A stretch of 64,000 nt of DNA, taken from positions 1,488,001-1,552,000 of the forward strand of contig JALJCQ010000017.1 of assembly GCA_023091665.1 (NCBI GenBank), in the 5' to 3' direction. Of the stretch, positions 1 through 9,683 are shown one piece after another. A program made the position numbers and the translations under genes. The DNA is from Pythium myriotylum (Eukaryota > Oomycota > Peronosporomycetes > Pythiales > Pythiaceae). Under the pieces are notes generated by a model that saw nothing but the letters and a program-made list of their open reading frames with translations, was not told where the DNA came from and searched no databases. Position 1 is the first letter of the stretch. The number at the start of each line of letters is the position of its first letter.

Positions 1-12
1 ACAACGTCAGGA

Positions 13-1856
13 ATGGTTGAGCAAGTCATCAGACAAGGAGATATGTCGCTCCTTGAGATTCCGACTCGTACAGATACAGATCCGGGCCAAGGACACGGGA
101 TTTCTGAACGTGAAAAACTCGGTGAAAGAATTACGAGTGATGGCCGCGGACCATCGTCCACTACAAACACCTCTCACAACGAGGCTTCGAACGTCTTGAT
201 AGATAACAGTGTCCCCGCCAAGAAACCAAGACTGCGCGTCAATCCGACGTCCCGAAAGCCAACAGTCAGTCCATCACCTACTGACCAACGGACGCTATCA
301 ATTCAACCACAAAGCTATCATCTGACAGCTGAACAAACGAATTCCCCCACGGCAAGCGCGGGTTTGCTTTTGTCGATATCATTGCCAGGTTCCCAAGCAC
401 AAAGCATGCAGGAGTTGCTCCGTCGAATGAAAACGACCATTTTACCCATGAATGAGAAGACATCAAAGCCGGCATCACAAAATTCTCTTCCTCGCAAGGA
501 AGGCAGTCAAAAAGTAATGCAAGTTCCCTTATCCCTGGGTGATGGCGGTTGGTGCAATTCGTTTAGTTTGTCGGCATCGGGTGGTTTAACGAACAGGCTT
601 TGTGCGGTAGGAATTCAAGGAAACCTTGTTCTTTGGCTCGCATCAAACGAAGGAGTGGAAGTTGAGAATATGGATGAGTGCATGATTCTCGGGACGGCTT
701 GTGAGATTAAAGCGTGGGTAGTTTGTGTGTAGTCGTCATTTTCTTTGATGCCTGACCTCATTGTCGTGGCAACGGCGTAGCTGGAAGAGCAAAGTGAAGT
801 TTCAGAATAACTCGGTTGATTTCCGTCCGATTGCCAGTCGTATACACCCTGTCCTAGTGCCAAGATCTCAGAATGGTCTTTCGACGGTGTCTGTTTCTTG
901 CGGCTTTGCCGATGCAAGTGGTGTCACTCTTCAGGAAACCACGACCCTCTTCTTTGTGCTCGCGCCATCTGAAATCGAGGTTGGTACAACGTTCGTTGTA
1001 AGGTGTTGGGCTAACAAATTCATGACTGGCGTAGGCTGGCGATACATATCGCGGGCAAAAATTCTTTGGAACTTCACCGTATGGGCAGTTTCTACTTCAC
1101 GGAGGTAAACCGGCCTCCTTTACCGAGGGCGGCTTGGTTGAGAGCTCATTTTCTTCTCGCAACGGCGAGTTTTTGCTTATAACGTATCGAATCCAACGCC
1201 AGAAGGTTGAGATCAAGACGAACGGCATTGAATGGGTGTCACGAGGAAAGGAGACTGAGCCATTCATGGCTCATGTATCTCGCAATGGATACCTCGCTCT
1301 GGGGAACGTCAAACCCGTTTGCGATACCAACAGCTTCCAAGGACGCATTGCCGAAGTCTTAGTCTACGAGACTGCCCTCTCGAACGCAAGAATCGATGCC
1401 ATCGAGCGTTACTTATTCAATAAGTGGTGGGGGGAGAGACCTCCCAAACGACCACCAGTCGTCTTCACCTCGAGCCAACAGATTCATGCTGCTGCGGATG
1501 GATCAGGTGAAGCAGACATAACTCCGGCCAAAACTGCGACAACGGATACAACTCTCACTCCAGACGAGATTTCAGTACAGGCTAAAGTTGGTGATGAAGA
1601 TGCATCGACTCTGCCTCGAATATTCGATTCGGAGGGAGTGTTTGAGTGGCTACCTTCTCCCGAACTTCTCGCAGCTATCACTAGAGAGCGAGGAATTGAG
1701 TCAAGTCAGTTGGTGGTCCAGTGGAAGGAAGCTGTGAGTGAGAAGGTGGCGTCAATTCGCAACTTCCAGTTTGGCGGCGAGATCTTGCGTGCTTTCATTC
1801 GGGAAAGGCGTGATGAGCTGGTGACTCGACGAGAAAACCTCTTTGGAGGGCAGTAA
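13..1856 (+). CDS. LamG/concanavalin A-like lectin-fold protein (three exons, possibly 5' partial)
   Basis: Three exons are read as 13-713, 781-997 and 1035-1856, giving about 579 residues. Intron 1 (714-780) starts GTGGGT and ends GTAG. Intron 2 (998-1034) is only 37 nt, starts GTAAGG and carries a CTAAC branch-like site. Splicing both joins three different reading frames into one protein. Residues up to about 170 are low complexity (Ser/Thr/Pro). Residues of about 170-435 look like a LamG_3 domain, ending in the family-typical stretch AEVLVYETALSNARIDAIER followed by KWWG. The C-terminal 140 residues are not recognised. The frame is open to the first base, so the true start may lie upstream of the window. 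No signal peptide is visible from the ATG at 13. The biological role is unknown; such domains usually bind carbohydrate or protein. Confidence 0.72.
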
Positions 1857-1987
1857 GTTGTCTCAATACAGTACATCCAAACTAGATAAGAATGTGTTTG
1901 TAACTGATAGTCATGTCAAGACACATCGCGTTCTTGTCGAATTCCAGAGCAACCGAACTCCGTCATCCGTCCAGATCGAGAGGAGCG

Positions 1988-2595
1988 ATGGCGGCGCTCG
2001 TGCGAGTCGTCAGTGGCGTGCGTACGCATCACCGACGCTGCTTCTCCGTTGCTGTCGTTAAGGACCAGCCGACTCGTCGGCGCCGCGAGCTGCCCCCGCC
2101 GCTGAAAGTGGTGAGCCAACGTGGACTGGTGCTGCTACAGTTGGCGTCTAACCAGCGCTTTACCTGATAGACTGAAGCCGCTGCAGAGCGTATTCGAGAG
2201 TTGCTCGCAGGAAAACCAGATGCAATTGCCATCCGCCTTGGTGTGCGCACGCGCGGGTGTAATGGGCTTTCGTACACGATGAACTACGCCGTCTCCAAGG
2301 AGTCGCTCGAAGAGGAAGTCAACGACAAAGGTTAGTGCCGGATTCTTCATAGAAGCCCCCGAATGTGTCTTTTAACCAGTGGGTGAAGGAGTGCGAGTTT
2401 TTATTGAACCGAAGGCTCTTTTTCACGTTGTCGGAACCACCATGGATTTTCAGGTAAGACATCATTCACCGTGATCTACTTCATCCTACTCGTATTCACG
2501 CGGTGATATAGACTACTCCCATTTCATCGGAGTTTGTATTTGAGAATCCAAATGCCAAGGGTAGCTGTGGCTGCGGGGAAAGCTTTAATGTGTAA
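1988..2595 (+). CDS. ISCA1: Mitochondrial iron-sulfur cluster assembly protein ISCA1 (IscA/HesB family)
   Basis: Four exons (1988-2110, 2171-2330, 2380-2453, 2512-2595) encode 146 residues. Introns are 60, 49 and 58 nt, all GT-AG. The mature part begins near [12 protein letters not shown] and holds the three family cysteines, one in [10 protein letters not shown] and two in the C-terminal CGCGESFNV. These bind Fe or a Fe-S cluster during [4Fe-4S] maturation in mitochondria. The N-terminus (about 40 residues) is rich in Arg and lacks acidic residues at first, as expected of a targeting presequence. An in-frame ATG at 1913 would add 25 Arg/Ser-rich residues; I prefer 1988 because its context (gcgATGg) is better, but both are possible. 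The gene starts only about 130 bp (or 56 bp) after the LamG gene and converges on the gene at 2637, with 41 bp between the stops. Confidence 0.93.
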
Positions 2596-2636
2596 TGGAA
2601 ATGCCTATTTCCTGAGCCTCTCAACGTGTTTGGGTT

Positions 2637-3380
2637 TTACGACATGTCAACAGTTGACATACGCAGGTCGTGAGGAAGTGTAGCTGGAGTTGAGTAAATG
2701 GCGAAGTCAGAAGGACAGAGCCTTTCAATATGGCTTGAGGTCGTGTACTCTGCCCTCTCGTTCCCGAGCGTGAAATGCGTTGCACGAAGATCTGGAAAGA
2801 CAACATGAACAAAAAAATGATTTCTATAGCAGCGCAGCAACGCACCTTTTTTCACGCTATCCTCTATCAAGGATGGCTTGTACGAATTGAACTTGTTGTC
2901 AAATTGACTCTTGCTTTCAGAAATATAGTGGATTTCATCGTCGTAGGACATTCCGCGAGTTGGTCGTGGCCCTGTCCGTTTCCGAATTTCGTTCCGAAGA
3001 CGAATGGTGTCGTTAGCCGCAGTACTATCGTATTGTGTAGCAATTTGGGTGGATGTGCGATAGTCAGCCACATCCGAGCCAAACGAAGTCGATGTTTTAA
3101 GCAGCATCATTTTCGTTTCGCCGTTGAGTTTCGCAGTGTACTGATGGATTTGTCCTGTGGGGTCAGGCTGTGTGTTGGCGAGTGTAAACTCACGTTTCTT
3201 GCTCTGATCACCGAAAACAACATGACATTCCTTGTTCTTGTTCGCATCAATGGAACTGCGGAGGTTGATATCTTTTCTGATAGTATCGAACTGTTGCGTG
3301 ATCTTCGAGCTTGTTGTGTAATCCGGTCTGTCGTAACCAAGCACGATAGAGGCTTGCTGGCGACTTGGTGGTGGGGCCAT
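2637..3380 (-). CDS. Small protein with repeated YxTSS motifs, possible flagellar microtubule-associated protein
   Basis: The protein has about 229 residues from the ATG at 3378-3380 once a 54-nt intron (2792-2845, GTGCGT...CCAG with a pyrimidine-rich end) is removed. The intron length is a multiple of three and contains no stop, so an unspliced reading adds 18 spurious residues. The sequence carries three related short units, LGYDRPDYTTSSKI near the start, FGSDVADYRTSTQI in the middle and LGNERAEYTTSSHI near the end, plus two looser ones. Short repeated Tyr/Thr/Ser motifs of this kind are common in axonemal microtubule inner proteins, which would suit a zoospore-forming organism, but I cannot assign a named family. 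Codon use and position resemble its neighbours. Confidence 0.6.
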   Translation of the reverse strand: MAPPPSRQQASIVLGYDRPDYTTSSKITQQFDTIRKDINLRSSIDANKNKECHVVFGDQSKKREFTLANTQPDPTGQIHQYTAKLNGETKMMLLKTSTSFGSDVADYRTSTQIATQYDSTAANDTIRLRNEIRKRTGPRPTRGMSYDDEIHYISESKSQFDNKFNSYKPSLIEDSVKKGALLRCYRNHFFVHVVFPDLRATHFTLGNERAEYTTSSHIERLCPSDFAIYSTPATLPHDLRMSTVDMS

Positions 3381-3516
3381 GTGTGCCAACAGGCAACACC
3401 TCAAGATCACTTGATGGATTGATCTGAGAGTATCAATGCGAGATGGGTGGCAGATATCCTATAATTACGACAATAGATTCAAGTTCACCATAAGCGGAAG
3501 AATCTACAGCTCACGA

Positions 3517-4590
3517 TCAGTTAATTTTAGCCTTGCTAAAATCCATCTCAGGGTGTTGTTTCATGAACTTTTGGAGAATCTCTTGCTTCTGGATATCATC
3601 ACTTGTAGGAAGGCCAAGTGCCTTCTGGCGTTGGTCGAACATCATTTTCTCGACTGTCTGACGAGTGTCAGCGTCGAGATCGCCAAGCTTGGAGTTCTCG
3701 GGTTGAACCTTCTGTGTATCGATCTCGGGATCACCCTGAATAACCGTTTTCCACCATTCCATTTGATTCTCTTTCTGCAGGTAGACGCAAATACGATTTC
3801 CGTCTTCGAGGGTCCAGAAGCTGTCGTCGACCTTGACACGTTTGTACAGGGGACCATCGGCAAAAGTTTCGCCCCCTTTGATCCCAACCCGAAGACGAGA
3901 TGCGGTGATTTCGACGTGCACCGCACGTGACTTTGTACCTTCAGGAACGGCAAAGTTGACTTGAGCCTCTTGTAGAGTCTGGGTCCAGACATATTTGTCA
4001 GTCTTCCCACCATTCCCGATAAGTGCTGAAGAGAAGGAGATAGGTAGGGTCAGCTTCGTTCTGAGCAAGAGTCAGACGATCACTCATTACTTACGTGGGC
4101 ACTCATCTTGCTTATCATCTTTAATAGATGTGCCAGAAGACGTGGCTTGGGTGGAGTGCTCCTCTTCATCTGTTAGTTCTTCGAACCGCGAATCGACAGT
4201 TTGTGAAGGTTGCGTCTCGGCTGCCACACGCGTCTGTTGCTTCAGTTTGGCCTCATCAGCAGCACGCTTTTTCTGTTCCTGCTTCTCCTGCTTTGCATCT
4301 TGCTCTTGCTTTCTCAAGAATAGTTCCTTCTCAGCCAGCGCAGCCTGCTTTCGTACGGCGTTTAGAACTGTTGCTTCCACAACAGCGGGGGTCGCTCCGG
4401 TGAAAAAGTCGGTCTTGCGGCGAAGAAACGAGAACACCGTGTCTAGCAGTGGCTCGATCCCGCGCTGGGCCTGCGCCATGTTCATGAGCAAACCATCAAA
4501 TCGATCCGCGTCGCTCATGGGGATCGGATCCAAACTCTTCGACAGATTTTGTTCACTTGCTTCGAACATTCTGTGGATGTGGTGGGTCAT
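3517..4590 (-). CDS. NUDC: Nuclear distribution protein NudC
   Basis: Two exons (4590-4095 and 4025-3517) flank a 69-nt intron (4026-4094, GTAAGT...TTCAG) and encode 334 residues, close to the length of animal NudC. The N-terminal part has the family motif FFSFLRRKTDFF-like sequence (here VFSFLRRKTDFFTG), then a charged coiled-coil Lys/Glu/Gln region. The CS (p23-like) domain starts at KYVWTQTLQE and includes LRVGIKG, DGPLYKRVKVDDSFW and the NQMEWWKTVI strand. The tail SKLGDLDADTRQTVEKMMFD and the end MKQHPEMDFSKAKIN are almost diagnostic of NudC. The protein is a co-chaperone of the Hsp90 and dynein/LIS1 pathways. A second in-frame ATG lies at 4569. Confidence 0.95.
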
Positions 4591-4788
4591 GGGTACAGTC
4601 TGCTTTTGGTCGAGACTGTGACCCGTTTACCCACTCTGTGAGACCCATTTTTATGGTCATTAGACTATGAAGAGCAAAGTGGAACGGAGCAATGAACACG
4701 TTACATCTAATGCGTAGCACAGGACCAGGTATTGGCAGAATACTATCGCACGAAAGCATCGCTCATTTCTACAATGGAGAACACGGTT

Positions 4789-5637
4789 CTAACCGAGCGT
4801 GAGACCGATGCCGAACTTGTGCGCATCCCCATCGAAGTTCTTCGCGTCAATGTGGGCGCTGGTGGTCAACGAAAGGAAGGGGCGAATCTTCTGAATGAGA
4901 ACGAGCGAGACATGACCATCGGACTCAACCTTGCCAGCATACGTGGTGAGGTGGTCAGCGTTGAAGCGGCCGCCGATGGTAAGATGGTTCGAGCCTGACT
5001 TCAGATCGTAGTCGAACACAGCCGAGTAGATCGTGTCCTTCGAGAGACGGTGGAAGAACGAGCCTGAAAGCGCATTGAACTTCTTCTTGGTCTGGAGAGT
5101 AGCAGCAAAGTCTCCACCGCGGTAACTGAGAGCAACGTTGTGGTCAGTGAGGGCGGACTTGTCAACGTTGAATGCAACCTGGGCGCCAACCAGCACATTG
5201 TCGATGCCGTAAACAACGGACTTGCGCAGCGTGTTGGTGCCCAAATCAGCCGAGCCATCGACTGCAACATTGTCCTTCGAGTACTCGTAGCCGAACACAC
5301 CGACGCGCTTGGCGCTGGAGTTCTTGACCACTGAACCGTCCTCAACCTTCGCTGTGAGCTTCAGACCATGCGTGAACACATTCGGGATCTCGGCCTCCGT
5401 GATCAGACGACCATGGGTAGTGACCTGAAGCTTCTTGAAAACGACTCCACTGTTCGAATGCGTGAAAGCACCGGAGAGCTTTGCGATGATGGACTTGTTG
5501 CTTCCCATCTCCCCTTCGGTCGTGAACGCGACACCGTTGGAGGCCTTGCTCTTGACCTTGAGCTTGCGCGAGTAGTCGTAATCATCCTTGAGAACGTTCT
5601 CGGCTGTCTTAGCGATATCCTTGTAAAGCACCACCAT
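4789..5637 (-). CDS. VDAC: Mitochondrial outer-membrane porin VDAC (copy A)
   Basis: This is a single-exon gene of 282 residues, the usual VDAC length. It starts MVVLYKDIAKTAENVL and continues DYDYSRKLKVKSKASNG, the amphipathic N-terminal helix and first strands of the Porin_3 family. The GLK signature is present in THGLKLTAKVEDG, and the protein ends in the typical KFGIGLTLG beta-strand. Such proteins form a 19-strand beta-barrel that passes ADP, ATP and other metabolites across the mitochondrial outer membrane. It lies head to head with a second porin gene at 6373, which shares much of its sequence. The start ATG at 5637 is supported by alignment with that paralogue. Confidence 0.95.
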   Translation of the reverse strand: MVVLYKDIAKTAENVLKDDYDYSRKLKVKSKASNGVAFTTEGEMGSNKSIIAKLSGAFTHSNSGVVFKKLQVTTHGRLITEAEIPNVFTHGLKLTAKVEDGSVVKNSSAKRVGVFGYEYSKDNVAVDGSADLGTNTLRKSVVYGIDNVLVGAQVAFNVDKSALTDHNVALSYRGGDFAATLQTKKKFNALSGSFFHRLSKDTIYSAVFDYDLKSGSNHLTIGGRFNADHLTTYAGKVESDGHVSLVLIQKIRPFLSLTTSAHIDAKNFDGDAHKFGIGLTLG

Positions 5638-6372
5638 GTTTTCTGCCTCTTTTGGTCGTCTTCGAGTTGCGAATTCACGAATGTGTCAACCCGGGCAGAG
5701 AGTGAAATCCGGCAGGTTAGATATGCACTCCCCATTAAGTACGATGATCTTCTCCTAGATTCAACCTGCTGGCCAATCAAACGCGCTGTCTCGGAGCCGG
5801 TGGCGTTATGTGAGGGAGAAAAATGCATGGCGTCACACATGGTCAGTGTTTCGCCACCACACTTCATCATTGCGCTCACAAGCGGGCCGCTGGTGTGGCA
5901 GCGGGCGAAGCACTTTTCTCGGCCAAGCGTAGAGAGAAATGCCCCTTAGATTAATAATGAGGTTGCCGGATTCGCAATTGTGCTCGATCCTTGTTTCCGT
6001 GTTCAGGAAGAGCCATTACTACCGGAGCTTGCATTGGGCCCCAGCATTGCCTGGGAAAGCGGAGGGAAAAGGAGGAGGCGCCTCTACGCTGCTTCCTGAC
6101 ATCAAGTTCCGCGAGTGCGTGACGCAGAGGCGCAAATGTCTGGAGAAGGTTCTGTCAGTGCCAAAACGAGCGGCTGTTCTGCAAAGATCAACCCAATCAG
6201 GTTGAGCAGGGCAACAGCTTGTCGTAATTACCTTTTTACTGGATGTTTTACGCCGACCTTCAAGACGGTAGGATATCGGGCTGGAAGGGGGAAGGGCGGC
6301 GATTGTGGGGCGGCGGCTGCACCGCCGCGTCTCGCTTGTCTTTGCCATTCTGGAAGCAGGAGAGAAGAGAGG
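5638..6372. promoter_or_regulatory. Divergent intergenic region between the two VDAC genes (bidirectional promoter)
   Basis: These 735 bp separate the starts of two divergently transcribed porin genes and must hold both promoters and 5' untranslated regions. It is the longest spacer in the gene-rich part of the window. The frame of VDAC copy B is open upstream to about 6115, but that stretch does not resemble porin and is taken as untranslated. A GC-rich inverted repeat (GCGGCGG, 5-nt loop, CCGCCGC) lies at 6310-6328, about 45 nt before the copy B start. I recognise no TATA box. Confidence 0.6.
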
Positions 6373-7224
6373 ATGGTGGCTGTTTTGTTCAAGGACCTCG
6401 CCAAGACGGCGCAGGACGTGCTCAACGACGACTACGACTACTCGCGCAAGCTCAAGGTCAAGAGCAAGGCCTCCAACGGCGTCACCTTCACGACGGAGGG
6501 TCAGCTCAACGCGAACAAGTCGATCATCGCCAAGGTCGCTGGCGGCTTCACGCACTCGGGCAGCGGCGTCGTCTTCAAGAAGCTCCAGGTGACCACCCAG
6601 GGTCGTCTCGTGACGGAGGCCGAGCTCCCAAACGTGCTCACCCATGGACTCAACCTCACCTTCAAGCTTGAAGACGGCTCGGTGGCGAAGAACGCCAGCG
6701 CGAAGCAGGTCGGCGTGCTCGGAGCTGAGTACAAGCAGCACAAGTTCTCCTTCAACACGGAGGCTGACTTTGTCGGCAACTCCGTGAAGGCTGCGGGTGC
6801 ATTTGTCCAGGACAACTTCGTTATTGGTGGACAGGTTGCCTTCAACGTCGACAAGTCCGCGCTCACGGAGCACAACGTTGGCATCAGCTTCGTTGGTGCC
6901 GATTTCACGACGTCGCTCGTCACGAAGAAGAACTTCGGTGCGCTTCAGGCGTCTTTCCACCACAAGCTGTCCAAGGACACAATCTACGCGGCTGTGTTGG
7001 ACTACGACCTCAAGTCGGCTGCCAACACTCTCAACGTTGGCGGTCGCTACAAGGTTGACGCTGATACGACGTATGCCGGTAAGATTGACTCGGAGGGCTT
7101 CGTCTCGCTAGCTTCGATCCAAAAGGTTCGTCCGTACGTGACTCTCACTACGAGCGTCCACGTCGATGCCAAGAACTTTGAGGGTGATGCACACAAGTTC
7201 GGTGTTGGCCTCACTCTTGGCTAA
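6373..7224 (+). CDS. VDAC: Mitochondrial outer-membrane porin VDAC (copy B)
   Basis: This is a single-exon gene of 283 residues, starting MVAVLFKDLAKTAQDVLNDD. It matches copy A throughout, including DYDYSRKLKVKSKASNGV, FTHSGSGVVFKKLQVTTQGR, THGLNLTFKLEDG, QVAFNVDKSALTEHNV and the end HKFGVGLTLG. The GLK signature of copy A is GLN here, a change in a conserved spot. Copy B uses visibly more GC-ending codons (ctc, gtc, aag) than copy A, which suggests higher expression, but this is an impression rather than a calculation. The ATG at 6373 is chosen by homology; the frame remains open further upstream. The role is metabolite passage across the mitochondrial outer membrane. Confidence 0.95.
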   Translation: MVAVLFKDLAKTAQDVLNDDYDYSRKLKVKSKASNGVTFTTEGQLNANKSIIAKVAGGFTHSGSGVVFKKLQVTTQGRLVTEAELPNVLTHGLNLTFKLEDGSVAKNASAKQVGVLGAEYKQHKFSFNTEADFVGNSVKAAGAFVQDNFVIGGQVAFNVDKSALTEHNVGISFVGADFTTSLVTKKNFGALQASFHHKLSKDTIYAAVLDYDLKSAANTLNVGGRYKVDADTTYAGKIDSEGFVSLASIQKVRPYVTLTTSVHVDAKNFEGDAHKFGVGLTLG

Positions 7225-7387
7225 GTTGTCAGTCAACTTGGACTGTGAAAGTGTTCTCCGATTCGACGTGTGTGTGACACATTAGACGACTGGGCGGAGA
7301 GACCTCGTAATCTGTTAATGGAGAAAGATGGAACGATGGATCGACCTAGCATATGTGATTCATTCCGCTCTTACTCATGATTTGTAC

Positions 7388-8095
7388 TTAGTTCTTAGCC
7401 CTCGCTTCAGCATTAGTGCGTCGCTGCTTGCCAACTCGTTCTAAATAACTGACAAACGAGAGCTCATCGCTATCACCGAAGAGCTGCCTCATACGCATTT
7501 CCAGTTGGGTTTGACCGTAGCGAGCAAACAGTATAGCCATCGTGTCATCTGCGGTAATTGTTCCACAATTCTTCTTGTCGTAAGTCATGAACTGCACTAC
7601 ATTGAAAAGGTTCACCGGTTCCAGCTCAGTCTTGTCCAACAAAATGCGGTTAAACATTGAGCGAAGCTCGTCCCAATCAACCACGCCATCCAGGTTTTCG
7701 TCAGCCTCCCATATCATATCGTTGATTTCCTTCTTGGAACAAACTTTCCCCAGAGCTTTTATCGCTCCGTAAAGGTCCTCATTCTTTATGTGTTTGTTCG
7801 GGGAATTCTGTAAAGCAGACAACTCGCTGGCGTATTTTTCGAGGCTGAAGTCAACTTTTCGCAGCTCTTCCTCCACTTCCTCACGCGACATTTTAGCTCC
7901 CTTGTCATTAACGAGCGTAGAGACATCCGGGTTTGCCTTGCTCGCCTCGAGTCGTACCCGTCTTTCTCGAGCTACCGTGATAGCAGCAATTGTTTTCTTC
8001 TTTTGACGATAAGACGCAATGTGGTCAAATACCCGCCGCAATTCGCGCTCTTCTTGAGCAATCATGCCCTTAACGTCATCGTTAATCGACATCAT
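7388..8095 (-). CDS. EF-hand calcium-binding protein
   Basis: This single-exon gene encodes 235 residues. Residues of about 10-95 are charged and probably helical or coiled coil. One canonical EF-hand loop is visible at residues 132-143 (DENLDGVVDWDE), with Asp/Asn/Asp at loop positions 1, 3 and 5, Gly at 6 and Glu at 12. A second, degenerate loop lies at about 173-184 (DKKNCGTITADD) and lacks several ligands. Residues 100-130 resemble the helical half of a further EF pair. The overall layout suggests a calmodulin- or centrin-like module with an N-terminal extension, as in some axonemal calcium sensors, but no named orthologue is recognised. The gene converges on VDAC copy B with a 163-bp gap. 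Confidence 0.8.
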   Translation of the reverse strand: MMSINDDVKGMIAQEERELRRVFDHIASYRQKKKTIAAITVARERRVRLEASKANPDVSTLVNDKGAKMSREEVEEELRKVDFSLEKYASELSALQNSPNKHIKNEDLYGAIKALGKVCSKKEINDMIWEADENLDGVVDWDELRSMFNRILLDKTELEPVNLFNVVQFMTYDKKNCGTITADDTMAILFARYGQTQLEMRMRQLFGDSDELSFVSYLERVGKQRRTNAEARAKN

Positions 8096-8236
8096 GCTTC
8101 TTCCTACTCAAAGGGAGGTTTGAGATCAGGAGCACAGGTCTCCTGACTATCCCCGCAAAAAAAAGCATCTAATCGCAAATAAAGATCGATATCCACCATA
8201 TATTTACACTCCGAGTAAATTTGGGCATCGAATGAT

Positions 8237-9325
8237 CTATAAGCCGTTCGCGGTGATGAGCTGTTGAACCATCACATCAATCTCGCCCTCGCTCATCGTT
8301 TCAGAGTTCAGAATGGCATTCGACACTACAGTTGTCTCCTTTGCTGATCGCGAGTTTACCCAAACAACTCCATTTAGGCCGATGGCTACCTCAAACGCGA
8401 TCTTCTTGCCCAGCACGTGTAAGACGTGACTGTTGTTTTCGTGAAGGAGTCGCTTCGCTAGAGTTATGGATGTTTTGAATACGTAGCCCCCATTAAGCTC
8501 ACCGAAGATGGATAGACCAGTCATCCAATCTTTCTTGGTCACATTTGGGGGAGCTGCACAGCACTTAAAAGTGAAAAATAATTTCTCGCCATGACAAAGT
8601 CAATAGACGTACCCTCGCACGTCAGCTCTGCCTCAGCTCCAGGGTTGGTCTTGAGGACTCGAGCATACACAAGCGACCCTACGCGCAGTGTTGGCCGGTT
8701 TCGCTTCGTTGCCCCATCGAAAGCGAGGCATCCCAAAACTACGCTCGCACTTGCCAAGCAGTTTCAGGTGAGGGTCTCTCAAAACGATAATTCGTGTAAT
8801 GTTTACATACGCCCCGCTGATGTTGACACGATAGAAATCAGCATTTCGCTCTGTGACGATACCGATGACGCCGTCATTCACTGCGATTGAGTACTAGAAT
8901 CCATATCCTCGACCGATATAAGCTTCTTGTTATACACCAGCAAAACCTTCAATCCCCACCCACCCGCTTGTGTTCATGGTCAATCCAGTAACGATTCGGG
9001 GGTCGGTATCTCAGCACTCCTGCATTCGTGCAGACAACCCGCTCTTTATCGATCTGTCGCAACCCAGATCCTGCTCCGCAACGAGGCCAATTACAAGGTG
9101 ATTATGCAAGGCGGACAATGAGAACGACGAACCGAGGCGCACGGTCTTGGAGGCTTTGGTGACAATATCAGTGACATCGTCCCCCGGCAACACAACTGAT
9201 GGGGAGAACAGCATGTCTACTTGGCGTTGCGCTTCTTCGAGGAAGCGACTCGCGGCGTCGTCGTTACTCGTGGTATCCGTAGGTTCCGCGTCATCGTTCT
9301 TTCTCTTCGTCGCCATTGTGACCAT
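8237..9325 (-). CDS. RRP40: RNA exosome cap subunit RRP40 (EXOSC3)
   Basis: Five exons are read as 9325-9133, 9070-8964, 8893-8811, 8749-8613 and 8553-8237. The introns are 62, 70, 61 and 59 nt, all GT-AG, and the product is about 278 residues. Splicing restores the family order: an N-terminal segment with VVLPGDDV, then GLRQIDKERVV and YWIDHEHKR (N-terminal domain), NDGVIGIVTERNADFYRV and LAFDGATKRNRP (S1 domain) and a C-terminal KH-type domain ending in GLNGVVWV and MSEGEIDVMVQQL. RRP40 is one of the three RNA-binding cap subunits of the exosome, which degrades and processes RNA 3' to 5' in nucleus and cytoplasm. ATGs at 9325 and 9316 are both in frame. Intron 1 has an unusual GTTCGT donor and is the least certain. 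Confidence 0.9.
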
Positions 9326-9683
9326 TCGATCTCCCAAGTGGGCAGTGCAAAGTTAACTATTCTCTTAAGTACGAAATGTCGTCCTAGCAGGATATGTGCT
9401 TCATCGTGCTGTTCAAACTCAGACAAGGCATGTACATAGTGATGGCAAGCATTAAGTTAATCTGAGATCCGTGCATCTACACGCCGTCCAACTAGCTATG
9501 TTGCTTCTGTTGATCTCTTCAGCATCGAGACCCCACTAGCTTCCTCATCGTTTCTCATCGCTGAACCACTCGAGCATGATCAGAATCATATCGAGCGCGG
9601 GAAACGACCAAGCTAAGAGGAGATCTATCACTCGATCGTAGCGCTTTGGGTTCGGCGGCTGGCGTTTAGTATGGTTGTAGCTA
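9326..9683. other. Intergenic spacer between RRP40 and SmD1
   Basis: These 358 bp lie upstream of RRP40 and downstream of SmD1 (both on the minus strand). They should hold the RRP40 promoter and the SmD1 3' end. I see no conserved ORF, RNA gene or repeat. Confidence 0.6.

Noticed and set aside
6115..6372. N-terminal extension of VDAC copy B in the same frame.
   Set aside because: It has no similarity to porins and no counterpart in copy A. Family length and alignment place the start at 6373.
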